From assembly GCA_018262705.1 (NCBI GenBank), contig JADFDQ010000003.1, positions 172,962 through 236,961 of the forward strand: a stretch of 64,000 nucleotides of DNA, in the 5' to 3' direction. Origin of the DNA: Xanthomonas sp. (GTDB lineage: Bacteria; Pseudomonadota; Gammaproteobacteria; Xanthomonadales; Xanthomonadaceae). The position numbers were made by a program, and so were the translations under genes. A model generated the notes under the pieces. It had not been told where the DNA came from. It saw nothing but the letters and a program-made list of their open reading frames with translations, and did no database searches. Numbering within the stretch: position 1 is the first letter of the stretch; each line of letters begins with the position of its first letter. This document shows, one piece after another, positions 46,113 to 55,666 of this stretch.

Positions 46113-46601
46113 CTAATCGACCGGCTCGAAGCGATTGGCTTCCACGTTCTTGCGCACCTTGCGCGGATTCCAGATTCGGCCGTTCATGGCGATGTAGACG
46201 CCGACCGGCAGCGACTGCACGGCGCCGACCGCGCAACCGATGTTGAACTCGGCGTCGGAGCCGCGAAAGCGCGCCGGGTTGAGCGCACCGGTGAGCACGA
46301 TGGTCCTGCCGGCGATGCCATCGAGCACGTTGGCCGTCGTCACCATGGAGTCGGTTCCGTGGGTGATCAGCACCTGCGCTTCCGGCTGCGCTTCAATGGT
46401 CGCCCGCAGCAGCGTGCGGTCGTCATCGGTGACGAACAGCGAATCCTTGCGCAGCAGCGGGATGACCCGGTAATGGAAGCCGACCCCGAGTTCTTCGAGG
46501 ATGTGGCCGATCTGCGGTTCGCCGACCTGATAGTCCGACTTGGCGTCGAAATAAACCTTGTCGATGGTGCCGCCGGTGGTGACGATAAGCAGGTTGTCCA
46601 T
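46113..46601 (-). CDS. Short asparaginase-domain protein
   Basis: 162 residues from the ATG at 46601 (a TTG at 46619 is upstream). It matches only the N-terminal domain of type I/II L-asparaginases: the first threonine motif LIVTTGGTIDK and the second VLITHGTDSMV, with TIVLTGALNPARFRGSD after. The whole C-terminal domain, which completes the active site in ordinary enzymes, is missing, and the stop is clean. Short stand-alone forms exist in xanthomonads; it may work as a dimer or have another amidohydrolase role. Confidence 0.82.
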   Translation of the reverse strand: MDNLLIVTTGGTIDKVYFDAKSDYQVGEPQIGHILEELGVGFHYRVIPLLRKDSLFVTDDDRTLLRATIEAQPEAQVLITHGTDSMVTTANVLDGIAGRTIVLTGALNPARFRGSDAEFNIGCAVGAVQSLPVGVYIAMNGRIWNPRKVRKNVEANRFEPVD

Positions 46602-46630
46602 GCCCGCATTGTCCGCCAAAACCGCAGCGT

Positions 46631-48214
46631 TTACATGAGCGCGAGCGGCAGTTTAAGCAGCGCCCACAGCGGGTCGAGCAGGGTGCCGTAAGCCAGCGCA
46701 TGCACGGCAGCGGCGCGCAGCGGCTGGCGTACTTGGGCCGCGCTGGCGGTGCGCACGCTGCGTCGGCTCTGGTCGAACGCAAGGCAGGCGCGATCGAAGC
46801 CCAAGCCGCAGTCGTCCAGCAGTTCGCGGATGTGCGCTTCCGGTGCGGCCAGCAGATCTTCGTAGCGGTGCAAGTGAATGTGGCCCGGATCGCGGCTGCG
46901 GCAGGCGTCCATCGCCCGCTGGCAGTGGTGCAGGTACACGCCGATATGCGCCATGCTGTTGGCGAAATGCGGCTGGCTGTAGAACTGCTGTTTGAAGCAC
47001 GACCAGGCGGTTTCGCGCGGATCGCGCCGGGTTTCGATGACGGTGGCGCCCGGCAGCATGGCGCGCAGGATGCCGGCGTGCTTCCAGTTGTCGGGCTGTT
47101 TGTCGGTGAAACGAAATTTTTGCGCGCGCCAGCGCGCCGTCCGCGCCAGATACGCCGCGCCCAGTCGCGCCCAGTCGTCGGCGCTGGCCTGCGCTATCCA
47201 ATGTGGATAAGGCACTTGCCGGCGCCGCGATTCCTGCTGGATGACGATGCCAAGATCGTCCAGTTCGCTGGCGCCTTCGACCTCGGGATGGGCGGCGAGG
47301 ATCTGCTCGAACAGGGTCGAGCCGGAGCGCGGCAGCCCAACGATGAAAATGATCTCGCGACCTAGGGTTGGATCCAGCGGCGCCGGCAGCCCTTCAGTGG
47401 CCGCAAGCGTTTGCTCGACGAAAGCTTCGAACAGATCTTCCCGCCATGGCGTCAATGTTTCCTGCAGCGCGTTGGCCTCGGTGAACGCGGCCAGCGCGGG
47501 TGCGAGGCTGCCGCGATCCTCTTCGGCCTTGCCCAGCGCGTGACCGATTGCAATGCGGTCGGAAGGCGCCAGATCGCTGCGCTGGAGCTGTGCGCGCAAG
47601 ATGGCGATATCCGTCCCGGACAGCGGCGCGGTCTTGATGTTGGACAGCCCGCGCCAGCTGTCGCCGCAGCCCGGCTGTTGCCGGAGTGCGTCGCGATAAC
47701 TGCGCGCCGCGTCTTCAAAGCGCCCGGCGTGAACCAGCGCGTCGCCCAACAGGATGTGCGCCGGGAGCAGCGTGGGTGCCAGCGCCGCGGCCTGCTGCAG
47801 CGCCTCGATCGCCGCTTCCGTTTCGCCGCGCTGCTGCAGGTTGCGGCCGAGGTTGAACCAGGGCATGGGTTGCGACGGATCCAGCGCGCAGGCGCGCCGC
47901 CAGCTGGCCAGCGCAGATTCGAGATCACCGAGCGCAGCCTGAGCGGTGCCCAGATCGGCGTGCAGCACGGCGTCTTCCGGGGCCAGCGCCAGCGCGCGGC
48001 ACAATGTTGCAATCGCGTGCTCAGGGCGGCGCAGGCGCAGTTCGGCAATCGCCAGATAGCGCAGCGGTTCGGGGTGGATCGGGGCGCGCTGGCTGGCCTG
48101 TCGGAACAGCGCCTCGGCCTGCGCCGGCTTGCCGTCGCGCAGCGCGCGCGCGCCGGCGTGCACCGAGTCGGCGATGCCCGGCTCGAGTCCTCGCATGCGC
48201 GGGTCGCCGCTCAC
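46631..48214 (-). CDS. TPR-repeat sulfotransferase family protein
   Basis: 527 residues from the GTG at 48214, which overlaps the DUF2069 stop (GTGA); ATG at 48196 is an alternative. Residues of about 15-250 form at least five tetratricopeptide repeats (RYLAIAELRLRRPEHAIATL, WFNLGRNLQQRGETEAAIEA). The C-terminal half is a PAPS-type sulfotransferase: FIVGLPRSGSTLFEQILAAH as the 5'-phosphosulfate loop and VIETRRDPRETAWSCFKQQF as the 3'-phosphate region. It may sulfate peptides or glycans; the substrate is unknown and no PAPS-synthesis genes are nearby. Confidence 0.88.
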   Translation of the reverse strand: MSGDPRMRGLEPGIADSVHAGARALRDGKPAQAEALFRQASQRAPIHPEPLRYLAIAELRLRRPEHAIATLCRALALAPEDAVLHADLGTAQAALGDLESALASWRRACALDPSQPMPWFNLGRNLQQRGETEAAIEALQQAAALAPTLLPAHILLGDALVHAGRFEDAARSYRDALRQQPGCGDSWRGLSNIKTAPLSGTDIAILRAQLQRSDLAPSDRIAIGHALGKAEEDRGSLAPALAAFTEANALQETLTPWREDLFEAFVEQTLAATEGLPAPLDPTLGREIIFIVGLPRSGSTLFEQILAAHPEVEGASELDDLGIVIQQESRRRQVPYPHWIAQASADDWARLGAAYLARTARWRAQKFRFTDKQPDNWKHAGILRAMLPGATVIETRRDPRETAWSCFKQQFYSQPHFANSMAHIGVYLHHCQRAMDACRSRDPGHIHLHRYEDLLAAPEAHIRELLDDCGLGFDRACLAFDQSRRSVRTASAAQVRQPLRAAAVHALAYGTLLDPLWALLKLPLALM

Positions 48215-48549
48215 GGCCGCGCCTGTCGTTTGGCTTGCCGGGCGCGGATGCCCGGCAGGCAGGCGGCGTGAATGACGATGAGCGCAAGCAGCACTTCGAA
48301 CCCGGCCTGAAGGCGCAGCGCCGGTTCCGCATACAGCAGCATCACGCCGTGGCTGAACCACAGCAGCGCCAGCACCGCGGCGGTGAAACCTGCGCGCCGC
48401 CAGTCGCGCAGCGTGGCCATGGCGAGCAAGACGGGCGGCAGCGCGAACACCAGCAGCGCCGCCAGCACCTGCGGGTCGCGGGCGAACCAGACGGCATAGA
48501 GCAACGTCAGGGCAAACAGCGCGGCGGCGAGGTAGTGCTTCGGGTTCAT
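48211..48549 (-). CDS. DUF2069 membrane protein
   Basis: 112 residues, four hydrophobic helices (LAAALFALTLLYAVWFA, VLAALLVFALPPVLLAMATL, AAVLALLWFSHGVMLLYA, FEVLLALIVIHAACLPG). It matches DUF2069, a family found beside yihY and often wrbA in gammaproteobacteria; wrbA is not present here. No function is assigned. The gene overlaps the sulfotransferase start. Confidence 0.82.
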   Translation of the reverse strand: MNPKHYLAAALFALTLLYAVWFARDPQVLAALLVFALPPVLLAMATLRDWRRAGFTAAVLALLWFSHGVMLLYAEPALRLQAGFEVLLALIVIHAACLPGIRARQAKRQARP

Positions 48550-48710
48550 TTGCCGGGTCGGGAGCATCGATGCAACGGTGGGCCGCTTGCCGCACGGGCG
48601 GGGAATCGGTGCGGCGCTGTGCGCGCAGTTTCGCACGGCGCCCGGGCATTTGCGGGCAGGAAAAGCCAAGGAATTGAAGTGCAGGTTCGGCAACCTGCTA
48701 GGCTTGGCGA

Positions 48711-49982
48711 ATGACGCCGGTCGAGACCGTCCGCCGCTGGGGCACCCATCTGCGCGATCCCGCGCGGGTCGGCAGTTTCTCCCGTTTCGTGCTGCGCCGT
48801 TTCCTCGACGACCGCCTGTTCGAAGCGGCGGGCGCGTTGTCGTACACCACCGCCTTTGCGCTGGTGCCGCTGACCATGGTGGCCTTCGGCGTGCTGTCGG
48901 CCTTCCCGGTGTTCGACGCCTGGAGCGACCGGCTCAGCGGCTACATCTTCGCCAATTTCGTGCCGCGCGCGGCGCGCGCGGTGTCCGGCTATCTGACCGA
49001 TTTTTCCGCCAACACCCGCTCGCTGACCGTGGTCGGCGCGCTGGCGCTGATCGTTTCGCTGCTGGTGGCGGTGAGCGGCGTGGAGTCGATCTTCAACCGG
49101 ATTTGGCGGGTGCCCACGGCGCGGCCGAAACTCAGCCGCTTTCTCGTCTACTGGACGGTGCTGACGCTGGGAACCCTGGTGGCGGCCGCCAGTCTGGCGC
49201 TATCGACCCGTTTTTTCGCGCTGGCCATTTTCGAAACGCTGCCGGGACGCTGGCTGGAAGCCTTGATGCTGCGGCTGGCGCCGATGGGGATCGAACTGCT
49301 GGCGTTTGCCGCCTTGTTCAAGGTGGTTCCCCATCGCACGGTGTTCTGGCGGCACGCGCTGGGCGGGGCGCTGCTGTCGGTGCTGCTGTTCGAAGGCGTC
49401 AAAACCGGACTGAGCCTGTATCTGGGCAGTTTCGACGCTTATCAGAAAATCTATGGCGCGGTGGCGCTGGTGCCGATCGTGATGCTGTGGATCTACTTGA
49501 GCTGGGTGTCGATCCTGCTCGGTGCGTCGCTGACGGCATCGATGTCGGCGTTCCGCTACCAGCCCAGGGCGCTGCGGCTGCCGCACGGGCACGAGTTCTA
49601 TGGCGTGCTGCGGATGCTCGGCCGCTTCCATGAAGCGCGCAGCAAGGGCAACGGCCTGAGCAGCGAGGAGATCCAGGAAAAGGAACCTGCGCTGACCGAC
49701 GACATGGTGCAGGCGCTGCTGGGGCGGCTTGGCGCGATCAATGTGCTCAGGCGCGCCGAAAGCGGAGAATGGCTGTTGGCCCGCGATCTCGATGAGGTGC
49801 GTCTGGCCGAGATCTACGAAGCGGCGCTACTGCGGGTGCCGGTATGCCACGTGGTGCCGCCGCACGCCGACGATGCGCTGGGCGTGGCGGTGATGCAGGC
49901 GATGGAGCGGCTGCGCAAGCCATTGCGCGAGGGCCTGCAGCTGCCGGTGGCCAAAATTTTTGCGGGGTTGTGGAAGCAATGA
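48711..49982 (+). CDS. yihY: YihY family inner membrane protein
   Basis: 423 residues. Six transmembrane helices in the first 300 residues: EAAGALSYTTAFALVPLTMV, the stretch VGALALIVSLLVAVSGVESI, and WIYLSWVSILLGASLTASM. The family was first labelled ribonuclease BN, but that activity belongs to another gene. A cytoplasmic C-terminal extension of about 130 residues not found in E. coli YihY includes a winged-helix-like stretch (LTDDMVQALLGRLGAINVLR) and VCHVVPPHADDALGVAVMQA. The stop overlaps the TlpA-like start. Confidence 0.9.
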   Translation: MTPVETVRRWGTHLRDPARVGSFSRFVLRRFLDDRLFEAAGALSYTTAFALVPLTMVAFGVLSAFPVFDAWSDRLSGYIFANFVPRAARAVSGYLTDFSANTRSLTVVGALALIVSLLVAVSGVESIFNRIWRVPTARPKLSRFLVYWTVLTLGTLVAAASLALSTRFFALAIFETLPGRWLEALMLRLAPMGIELLAFAALFKVVPHRTVFWRHALGGALLSVLLFEGVKTGLSLYLGSFDAYQKIYGAVALVPIVMLWIYLSWVSILLGASLTASMSAFRYQPRALRLPHGHEFYGVLRMLGRFHEARSKGNGLSSEEIQEKEPALTDDMVQALLGRLGAINVLRRAESGEWLLARDLDEVRLAEIYEAALLRVPVCHVVPPHADDALGVAVMQAMERLRKPLREGLQLPVAKIFAGLWKQ

Positions 49983-50524
49983 AACGAACGCTGCTGCGTT
50001 TTCTGTGGATTCCCATGGCGCTGGTGTTGCTGGTCGCCTGCGGTCGAAATGAGGAGCCACCGCCAGCGGCGATAGCACCGACCGCACGCAGCGCGCAGGG
50101 CATGCCGGAGCATCCGAAGCTTGCGCTGGAAACGCTCGACGGCAAGACCTGGGATCTTGCGCAGCAGCGCGGCAAGTGGGTGCTGGTGAACTACTGGGCG
50201 ACCTGGTGCGGTCCCTGCCTGCAGGAGATGCCGGAACTGTCGGCGCTGGCCGCGATGCGGCAGTACGTTTCGATTATCGGGCTGGCATACGATGAAGCCG
50301 AACCCGAGGTGCTGCGCGCCTTCCTCGTCGAACATCCGGTGACCTATCCGATTGCGCGCATCAGCGTCTACGCGCCGCCCGCAGATTTCGGCGTGCCGCG
50401 CACGCTGCCGACCAGCTGGCTGCTCGATCCGGACGGCAAGGTGGTTCGCAAGTATTCCGGCCAGGTGACCGCGCGCATGCTGGAAGACGACATCGCTGCG
50501 CGTGGCGGCCCCAAGGCCGGCTGA
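49979..50524 (+). CDS. TlpA/ResA-like thioredoxin-fold lipoprotein
   Basis: 181 residues. A lipobox LLVAC follows a hydrophobic leader (about 8-20), so it is anchored to a membrane facing the periplasm. The redox motif is in NYWATWCGPCLQEMPELS and the cis-proline in RTLPTSWLLDPDG. It resembles ResA/TlpA thiol-disulfide oxidoreductases that reduce periplasmic cysteines, for example in cytochrome c or copper-site maturation. ATGA overlap with yihY. Confidence 0.9.
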   Translation: MKRTLLRFLWIPMALVLLVACGRNEEPPPAAIAPTARSAQGMPEHPKLALETLDGKTWDLAQQRGKWVLVNYWATWCGPCLQEMPELSALAAMRQYVSIIGLAYDEAEPEVLRAFLVEHPVTYPIARISVYAPPADFGVPRTLPTSWLLDPDGKVVRKYSGQVTARMLEDDIAARGGPKAG

Positions 50525-50525
50525 A

Positions 50526-50795
50526 ATGGCGACGGCACGCTTCATCGTGACCGGCCGGGTGCAGGGCGTGGGCTTTCGCGCCGCGTCCCGCGCGCAGGCG
50601 CTGCGGCTTGGACTGTCCGGACATGCCCGCAATCTGGCCGACGGCAGCGTCGAAGTGGTGGCCACCGGCGATGACGTGCGACTTGCTGTGCTGGAAAGTT
50701 GGCTGCAGGTTGGCCCGGTGCTGGCGCGGGTTGATGCGGTGTCGCGCCACCACGCGGAGGATGGCAAATCCGACGCCGGGTTCACGACCGGCTGA
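50526..50795 (+). CDS. acyP: Acylphosphatase
   Basis: 89 residues from the ATG right after the thioredoxin gene. Hydrolyses acyl phosphates. The phosphate-binding loop GRVQGVGFRAASRAQALRLG contains the catalytic Arg, and the catalytic Asn is in SGHARNLADGSVEV. The end is slightly different from the consensus, with GFTTG after a lost final strand residue. Confidence 0.92.
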   Translation: MATARFIVTGRVQGVGFRAASRAQALRLGLSGHARNLADGSVEVVATGDDVRLAVLESWLQVGPVLARVDAVSRHHAEDGKSDAGFTTG

Positions 50796-50876
50796 GGCTT
50801 TCCCGCGTGCCGCTTGCGTCACTGGTACCGACCTATGCAAGAATCAGGCGGTTGAACTGCTTCGGGACTCGGGACG

Positions 50877-52709
50877 ATGGCCGGCGGTTTTTTTTCCGAA
50901 CTCAAACGTCGCAACGTGCTGCGTGCTGCCGTTCTTTATATCGGCGCGGCGTGGGCGCTGGCACAGGGAATTGCCCAGCTGGGTCCGGAGGTGGGTGCTC
51001 CCGAGTCTGCGACGCGCTGGTTCCTGATCGCGGCGGGAATTGGCTTGCCGCTGTGGCTGGCGATGTCGTGGCGCTATGAATTCACCGGCGCGGGCATCAA
51101 GCTCGAAAGCGAAATCACGGTTGCCGACGAAGCGTCGCGGCGCAGCCATAACCGTCGCACCGACCTCGTCATCATCGTCGTGCTTGCGGTGGCGGTGGTC
51201 CTGCTGCTAACCGACCGCGTGGTCGAACGCACCCAACCGCAGGTGGTGCAATCGGCGCCCACCGTTGCCGTCGACAGCAATTCGATTGCGGTGCTGCCGT
51301 TCGACAACGCCAGCGGCGATCAGGAACAGCAGGCGTTCTCCGACGGCTTGTCCGAGGGCTTCATCATCGCGCTGGCGCAAATCCGCGGCCTGCGCGTCAT
51401 CAATCCGAAATCCTCGTTCCAGTTCCGTGGCAGCAGCGACGACGCCAAGACCATCGCCGGCAAACTCGGCGTTTCGCACCTGCTGGAAGGCAGCGTACGG
51501 CGGGTGGGCGACACCGTCCGGGTCAGCGCCACGCTGATTCGCGCCTCGGACGGCAGCACGCTGTGGGCGGACAGTTTTGATCGGCCCTACAAGGATCTGT
51601 TCGCGCTGCAGGACGCCATCACCCAGCAGGTGGCCAATGCGCTGAAGGCGCAGCTGTTGCCCAAGCCGCAGACGACGGCGCAGAGCGATCGCCCGCCCAG
51701 CGGCAATCTGGAAGCTTACGACGCTTATGTTCAGGCGCGGCTGGTGATGGCAACCGATGCGGCCAAGGCGCTGGAGCTGTACGACCGCGCCATCGCGCTC
51801 GATCCGGACTACGGCGTGGCCTACGCGCACAAGGCCAGCGTTCTGGTCGATATCGTCGCGGGCGGTGGAGTCACCGGGAAGGAGGCACAAAAGGCGCTGC
51901 GCGATGCCGATGCCGCAGCGACCAAAGCGCTGCAGCTGGCACCGGCGCAGGCGGCTTCACACTATGCGCGCGGCTGGCTGCTGATCACCCGCGATTTCAA
52001 CTTCAAGGACGGCGAAGCGGCGCTGCGCAAGGCGGTCGAATTGGCGCCCGACGATGGCGATGCGCTGTACCAGCTCAGCACCGCGCGCGCGAGCCAGGGT
52101 GACCTCGCGCAGGCGGTGGAGCTGATCTGGCGCGCGATAAAAATCAATCCGCTGGATGTGAACTGGCACAGCTGGCTGGCGTCCTATTTGATGTCGATGG
52201 GGCGGTTCGACGAGGCGCGGAAGGCGGTTGGCAAAGCCATCGAACTGGAGCCGAAGGGGCTCTACTATCACTATCAGTTGGCGGTCATCGAACTGCTGCG
52301 CAAGGATCAGCCGGCTGCGCTGAAGGCGGCACAGGCGGAGCCCGATCCCGCGTGGCGCGAGTTTGCGCTGGCGATGGTGGCGCAAACTGGAGCCGACCGT
52401 GCCGCAGCCGATGCCAGGTTGGCCGAGTGCATCCGCCGCTATTCCGAAGGCTTTACCTTCCAGATCGCTCAGGTCTACGCGCTGCGCGGCGAACCCGACG
52501 CGATGTTCCAGTGGCTGGACAAGGCGTGGACGGCGCGCGATCCGGGGATGCAGTCGCTGCTCTACGACGCCCTGCTGCTGCGCTATCACGACGACCCGCG
52601 CTACGCCGTGCTGGTACGCAAGGTGGGCCTGCCGTGGCCGCCGCCAAAGGCGGCTGCGGCTCCGGCCACGCCAGCGCCGCCGCGTACCGCAATGCCGACG
52701 GCGCCCTGA
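50877..52709 (+). CDS. TolB-N/TPR membrane protein of the adenylate cyclase-associated type
   Basis: 610 residues. N-terminal LKRRNVLRAAVLYIGAAWAL, a conserved leader in this xanthomonad family, with three transmembrane helices up to about 120. Then a FlgO/TolB-like domain (SIAVLPFDNASGDQEQQAFS, GLSEGFIIALAQIRGLRVI, VSHLLEGSVRRVGDTVRV), followed by at least five TPR-like repeats (residues 280-560) and a Pro/Ala-rich tail. Related proteins sometimes begin with a cyclase or winged-helix domain; none is present here. A regulatory or assembly role is inference. Confidence 0.82.
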   Translation: MAGGFFSELKRRNVLRAAVLYIGAAWALAQGIAQLGPEVGAPESATRWFLIAAGIGLPLWLAMSWRYEFTGAGIKLESEITVADEASRRSHNRRTDLVIIVVLAVAVVLLLTDRVVERTQPQVVQSAPTVAVDSNSIAVLPFDNASGDQEQQAFSDGLSEGFIIALAQIRGLRVINPKSSFQFRGSSDDAKTIAGKLGVSHLLEGSVRRVGDTVRVSATLIRASDGSTLWADSFDRPYKDLFALQDAITQQVANALKAQLLPKPQTTAQSDRPPSGNLEAYDAYVQARLVMATDAAKALELYDRAIALDPDYGVAYAHKASVLVDIVAGGGVTGKEAQKALRDADAAATKALQLAPAQAASHYARGWLLITRDFNFKDGEAALRKAVELAPDDGDALYQLSTARASQGDLAQAVELIWRAIKINPLDVNWHSWLASYLMSMGRFDEARKAVGKAIELEPKGLYYHYQLAVIELLRKDQPAALKAAQAEPDPAWREFALAMVAQTGADRAAADARLAECIRRYSEGFTFQIAQVYALRGEPDAMFQWLDKAWTARDPGMQSLLYDALLLRYHDDPRYAVLVRKVGLPWPPPKAAAAPATPAPPRTAMPTAP

Positions 52710-52713
52710 GCGG

Positions 52714-53118
52714 TCAGCGCGCGCTGCGTTTCTTCGCCGCTGACGCGCGCGGCTTGGCCGTGTTTTTGCGCGCGGGTTTGGGTGGCGGAGTTGAAGGTTC
52801 GGGCGCCGGGTGCATGCTGCGCGCCACTTCCAGCAGGGCTTTTTGCTGGCGCTCGGACAGGCCGCGGTAGCAGGCCAGCAGTTCGTGCTCGCCGCGCGAA
52901 CGCGCCGGATTTAGGGTCGCGGCCAGTTCGCCCAGCAGGGTGCCGGCCGGCACTCCGAGCGTACGCGCCAGCGCCTCGATCTGGTCGTGGCCGGGCAGCT
53001 TGTCGCCGCGCAGCCACGCATTGACGGTGGCGATGCCGGCCTTGGGGATGGCGGTGGCGATGTCGGTAACGCTCAGCCCGCTGGACTTGGCGAGCCGTTG
53101 CAGGGTGGCAGCGAGCAT
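52714..53118 (-). CDS. Small helix-turn-helix protein with Lys/Ala-rich tail
   Basis: 134 residues from the ATG at 53118, with GAGGAG 8 bases upstream; a GTG at 53127 would sit on the ribosome site. An XRE-type helix-turn-helix covers about 5-60 (LAKSSGLSVTDIATAIPKAG, ATVNAWLRGDKLPGHDQIEA), then GELAATLNPARSRG and a linker. The last 40 residues are PAP/KP/KK repeats (KPARKNTAKPRASAAKKRS) like histone H1 or AlgP-type tails. Expected to bind DNA; target unknown. Convergent with the TPR gene, 4 bases apart. Confidence 0.75.
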   Translation of the reverse strand: MLAATLQRLAKSSGLSVTDIATAIPKAGIATVNAWLRGDKLPGHDQIEALARTLGVPAGTLLGELAATLNPARSRGEHELLACYRGLSERQQKALLEVARSMHPAPEPSTPPPKPARKNTAKPRASAAKKRSAR

Positions 53119-53186
53119 CCTGTACACTCCTCGGCGGACTGAGGTCGAGTGTAGGCCGCAAGTTGCGTGATCGCCATCGCCGCGCC

Positions 53187-54264
<1,078 letters not shown>

Positions 54265-54272
<8 letters not shown>

Positions 54273-55569
54273 CGGTCGAAGGCGAATCGCCGCCCGCCGC
54301 ATTGCGATCCGCATCCGGCGCCGGGAACAGCTTCTCCGCCGCGCGCGCCAGTTCGGCATCGCCGTGCAGCGCGGCTTCGCGCAGGGCCACGGTCGGCGCG
54401 TGCAGTAGGCGGTTGGTCAGGGAGTGGGCGAGCAGTTCCAGCGCCTGCTCGGCGGGCAGGCCTGCGGCGAGTTGGCGGCGGGCCTTGGCCAGCGCTTCGG
54501 CGCGCGCGGACTCGCCGTGGGCGCGCAGCTGCAGCAGCGGCTGCTGGCGGGTGCTGGCCTGCAGCTGTTCGATGAAGCGCGCGGCGTGCAGATCGATGAT
54601 GGTCTCGGCCTGCTGCGCGGCTTCGCGGCGGCTGCGGCGGTTGTCTTCGATGACGTGTTCGAGGTCGTCGATGGTGTACAGGAAAACGTCGCGCAGGTCG
54701 CCGACGTCGGGTGCGATGTCGCGTGGAACTGCCAGATCCAGCAACAGCATCGGCCGGTGCCGGCGTGCCTGCAGGGCGCGTTCGACCTGGGCGCGCTGCA
54801 GGATCGGGCTGCGGCTGGCGGTGGCGGAAATCACCACATCGGCTTCGGCCAGATGCCGTTCCAGATCTTCCAGCGGCAGCGCGTAGCCGCCGTGGCGACT
54901 GGCCAGATCCTGGGCGTGGGCCAAGGTGCGGTTGGCCACCAGCAGGCGTTTGGCGCGGGCTTCGGCCACGTGGTTGGCGGCCAGTTCGACGGTTTCACCG
55001 GCACCGATCAGCAGCACAGTGGAGTCTTCCATTCGCGCGAAATTGCGTTGCGCCAGATGCACGGCGGTGGACGCCACCGAAACCGGGTGGGCGCCGATGC
55101 GGGTGTCGGTGCGCGCGTGCTTGGCGGTGGCGAAGGCCTGCTGGAACAGGCGATCGAGGTTGCCGCCCAGCGCGCCGGCCGCGTGCGCGATCGACCAGGC
55201 CTGCTTGACCTGGCCGAGGATCTGCGGCTCGCCGAGCACCAGCGAGTCCAGCCCGCTGGCGACCCGGAACAGATGGCGCACCGCGTCGGCGTCGCTGTGG
55301 CGGTACAGGTAGGCGCGCAGCTCCGGACCCGGAGCGCTGCCGCTGCCGGGATGGGTCGACAGCCATTCCACGAGGGCAAGTTCGCTGCCTTCGACCTGGG
55401 CGTACACCTCGGTGCGGTTGCAGGTGGACAGCAGGACGACTTCGCTGATCTCCGGCAGCGCGTGCAACGAAGACAGTGCGGGCCCCAGCGCTTCGGGCGC
55501 AAACGCCACCTTTTCGCGCAGGGCAACCGGCGCGGTCTGGTGGTTGATGCCGAGGACGAACAGGCTCAT
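54265..55569 (-). CDS. hemA: Glutamyl-tRNA reductase HemA
   Basis: 434 residues. First step of the C5 haem pathway: reduces Glu-tRNA to glutamate-1-semialdehyde with NADPH. The catalytic Cys is in [12 protein letters not shown], the tRNA-binding part follows with [25 protein letters not shown]-binding domain has [18 protein letters not shown], and the dimerisation helix forms the C-terminus. Divergent from the TPR-lolB-ispE genes, with 97 bases between starts. Confidence 0.97.
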
Positions 55570-55666
55570 GGTTCGGGAAACGGTGTGGCTTGCGGCGGAG
55601 AACGCCGATCGGGCCGCGGGCGTGGGTTAAGCTGGGAGTCCAACCGTACATTGTACCGGCGATCCC

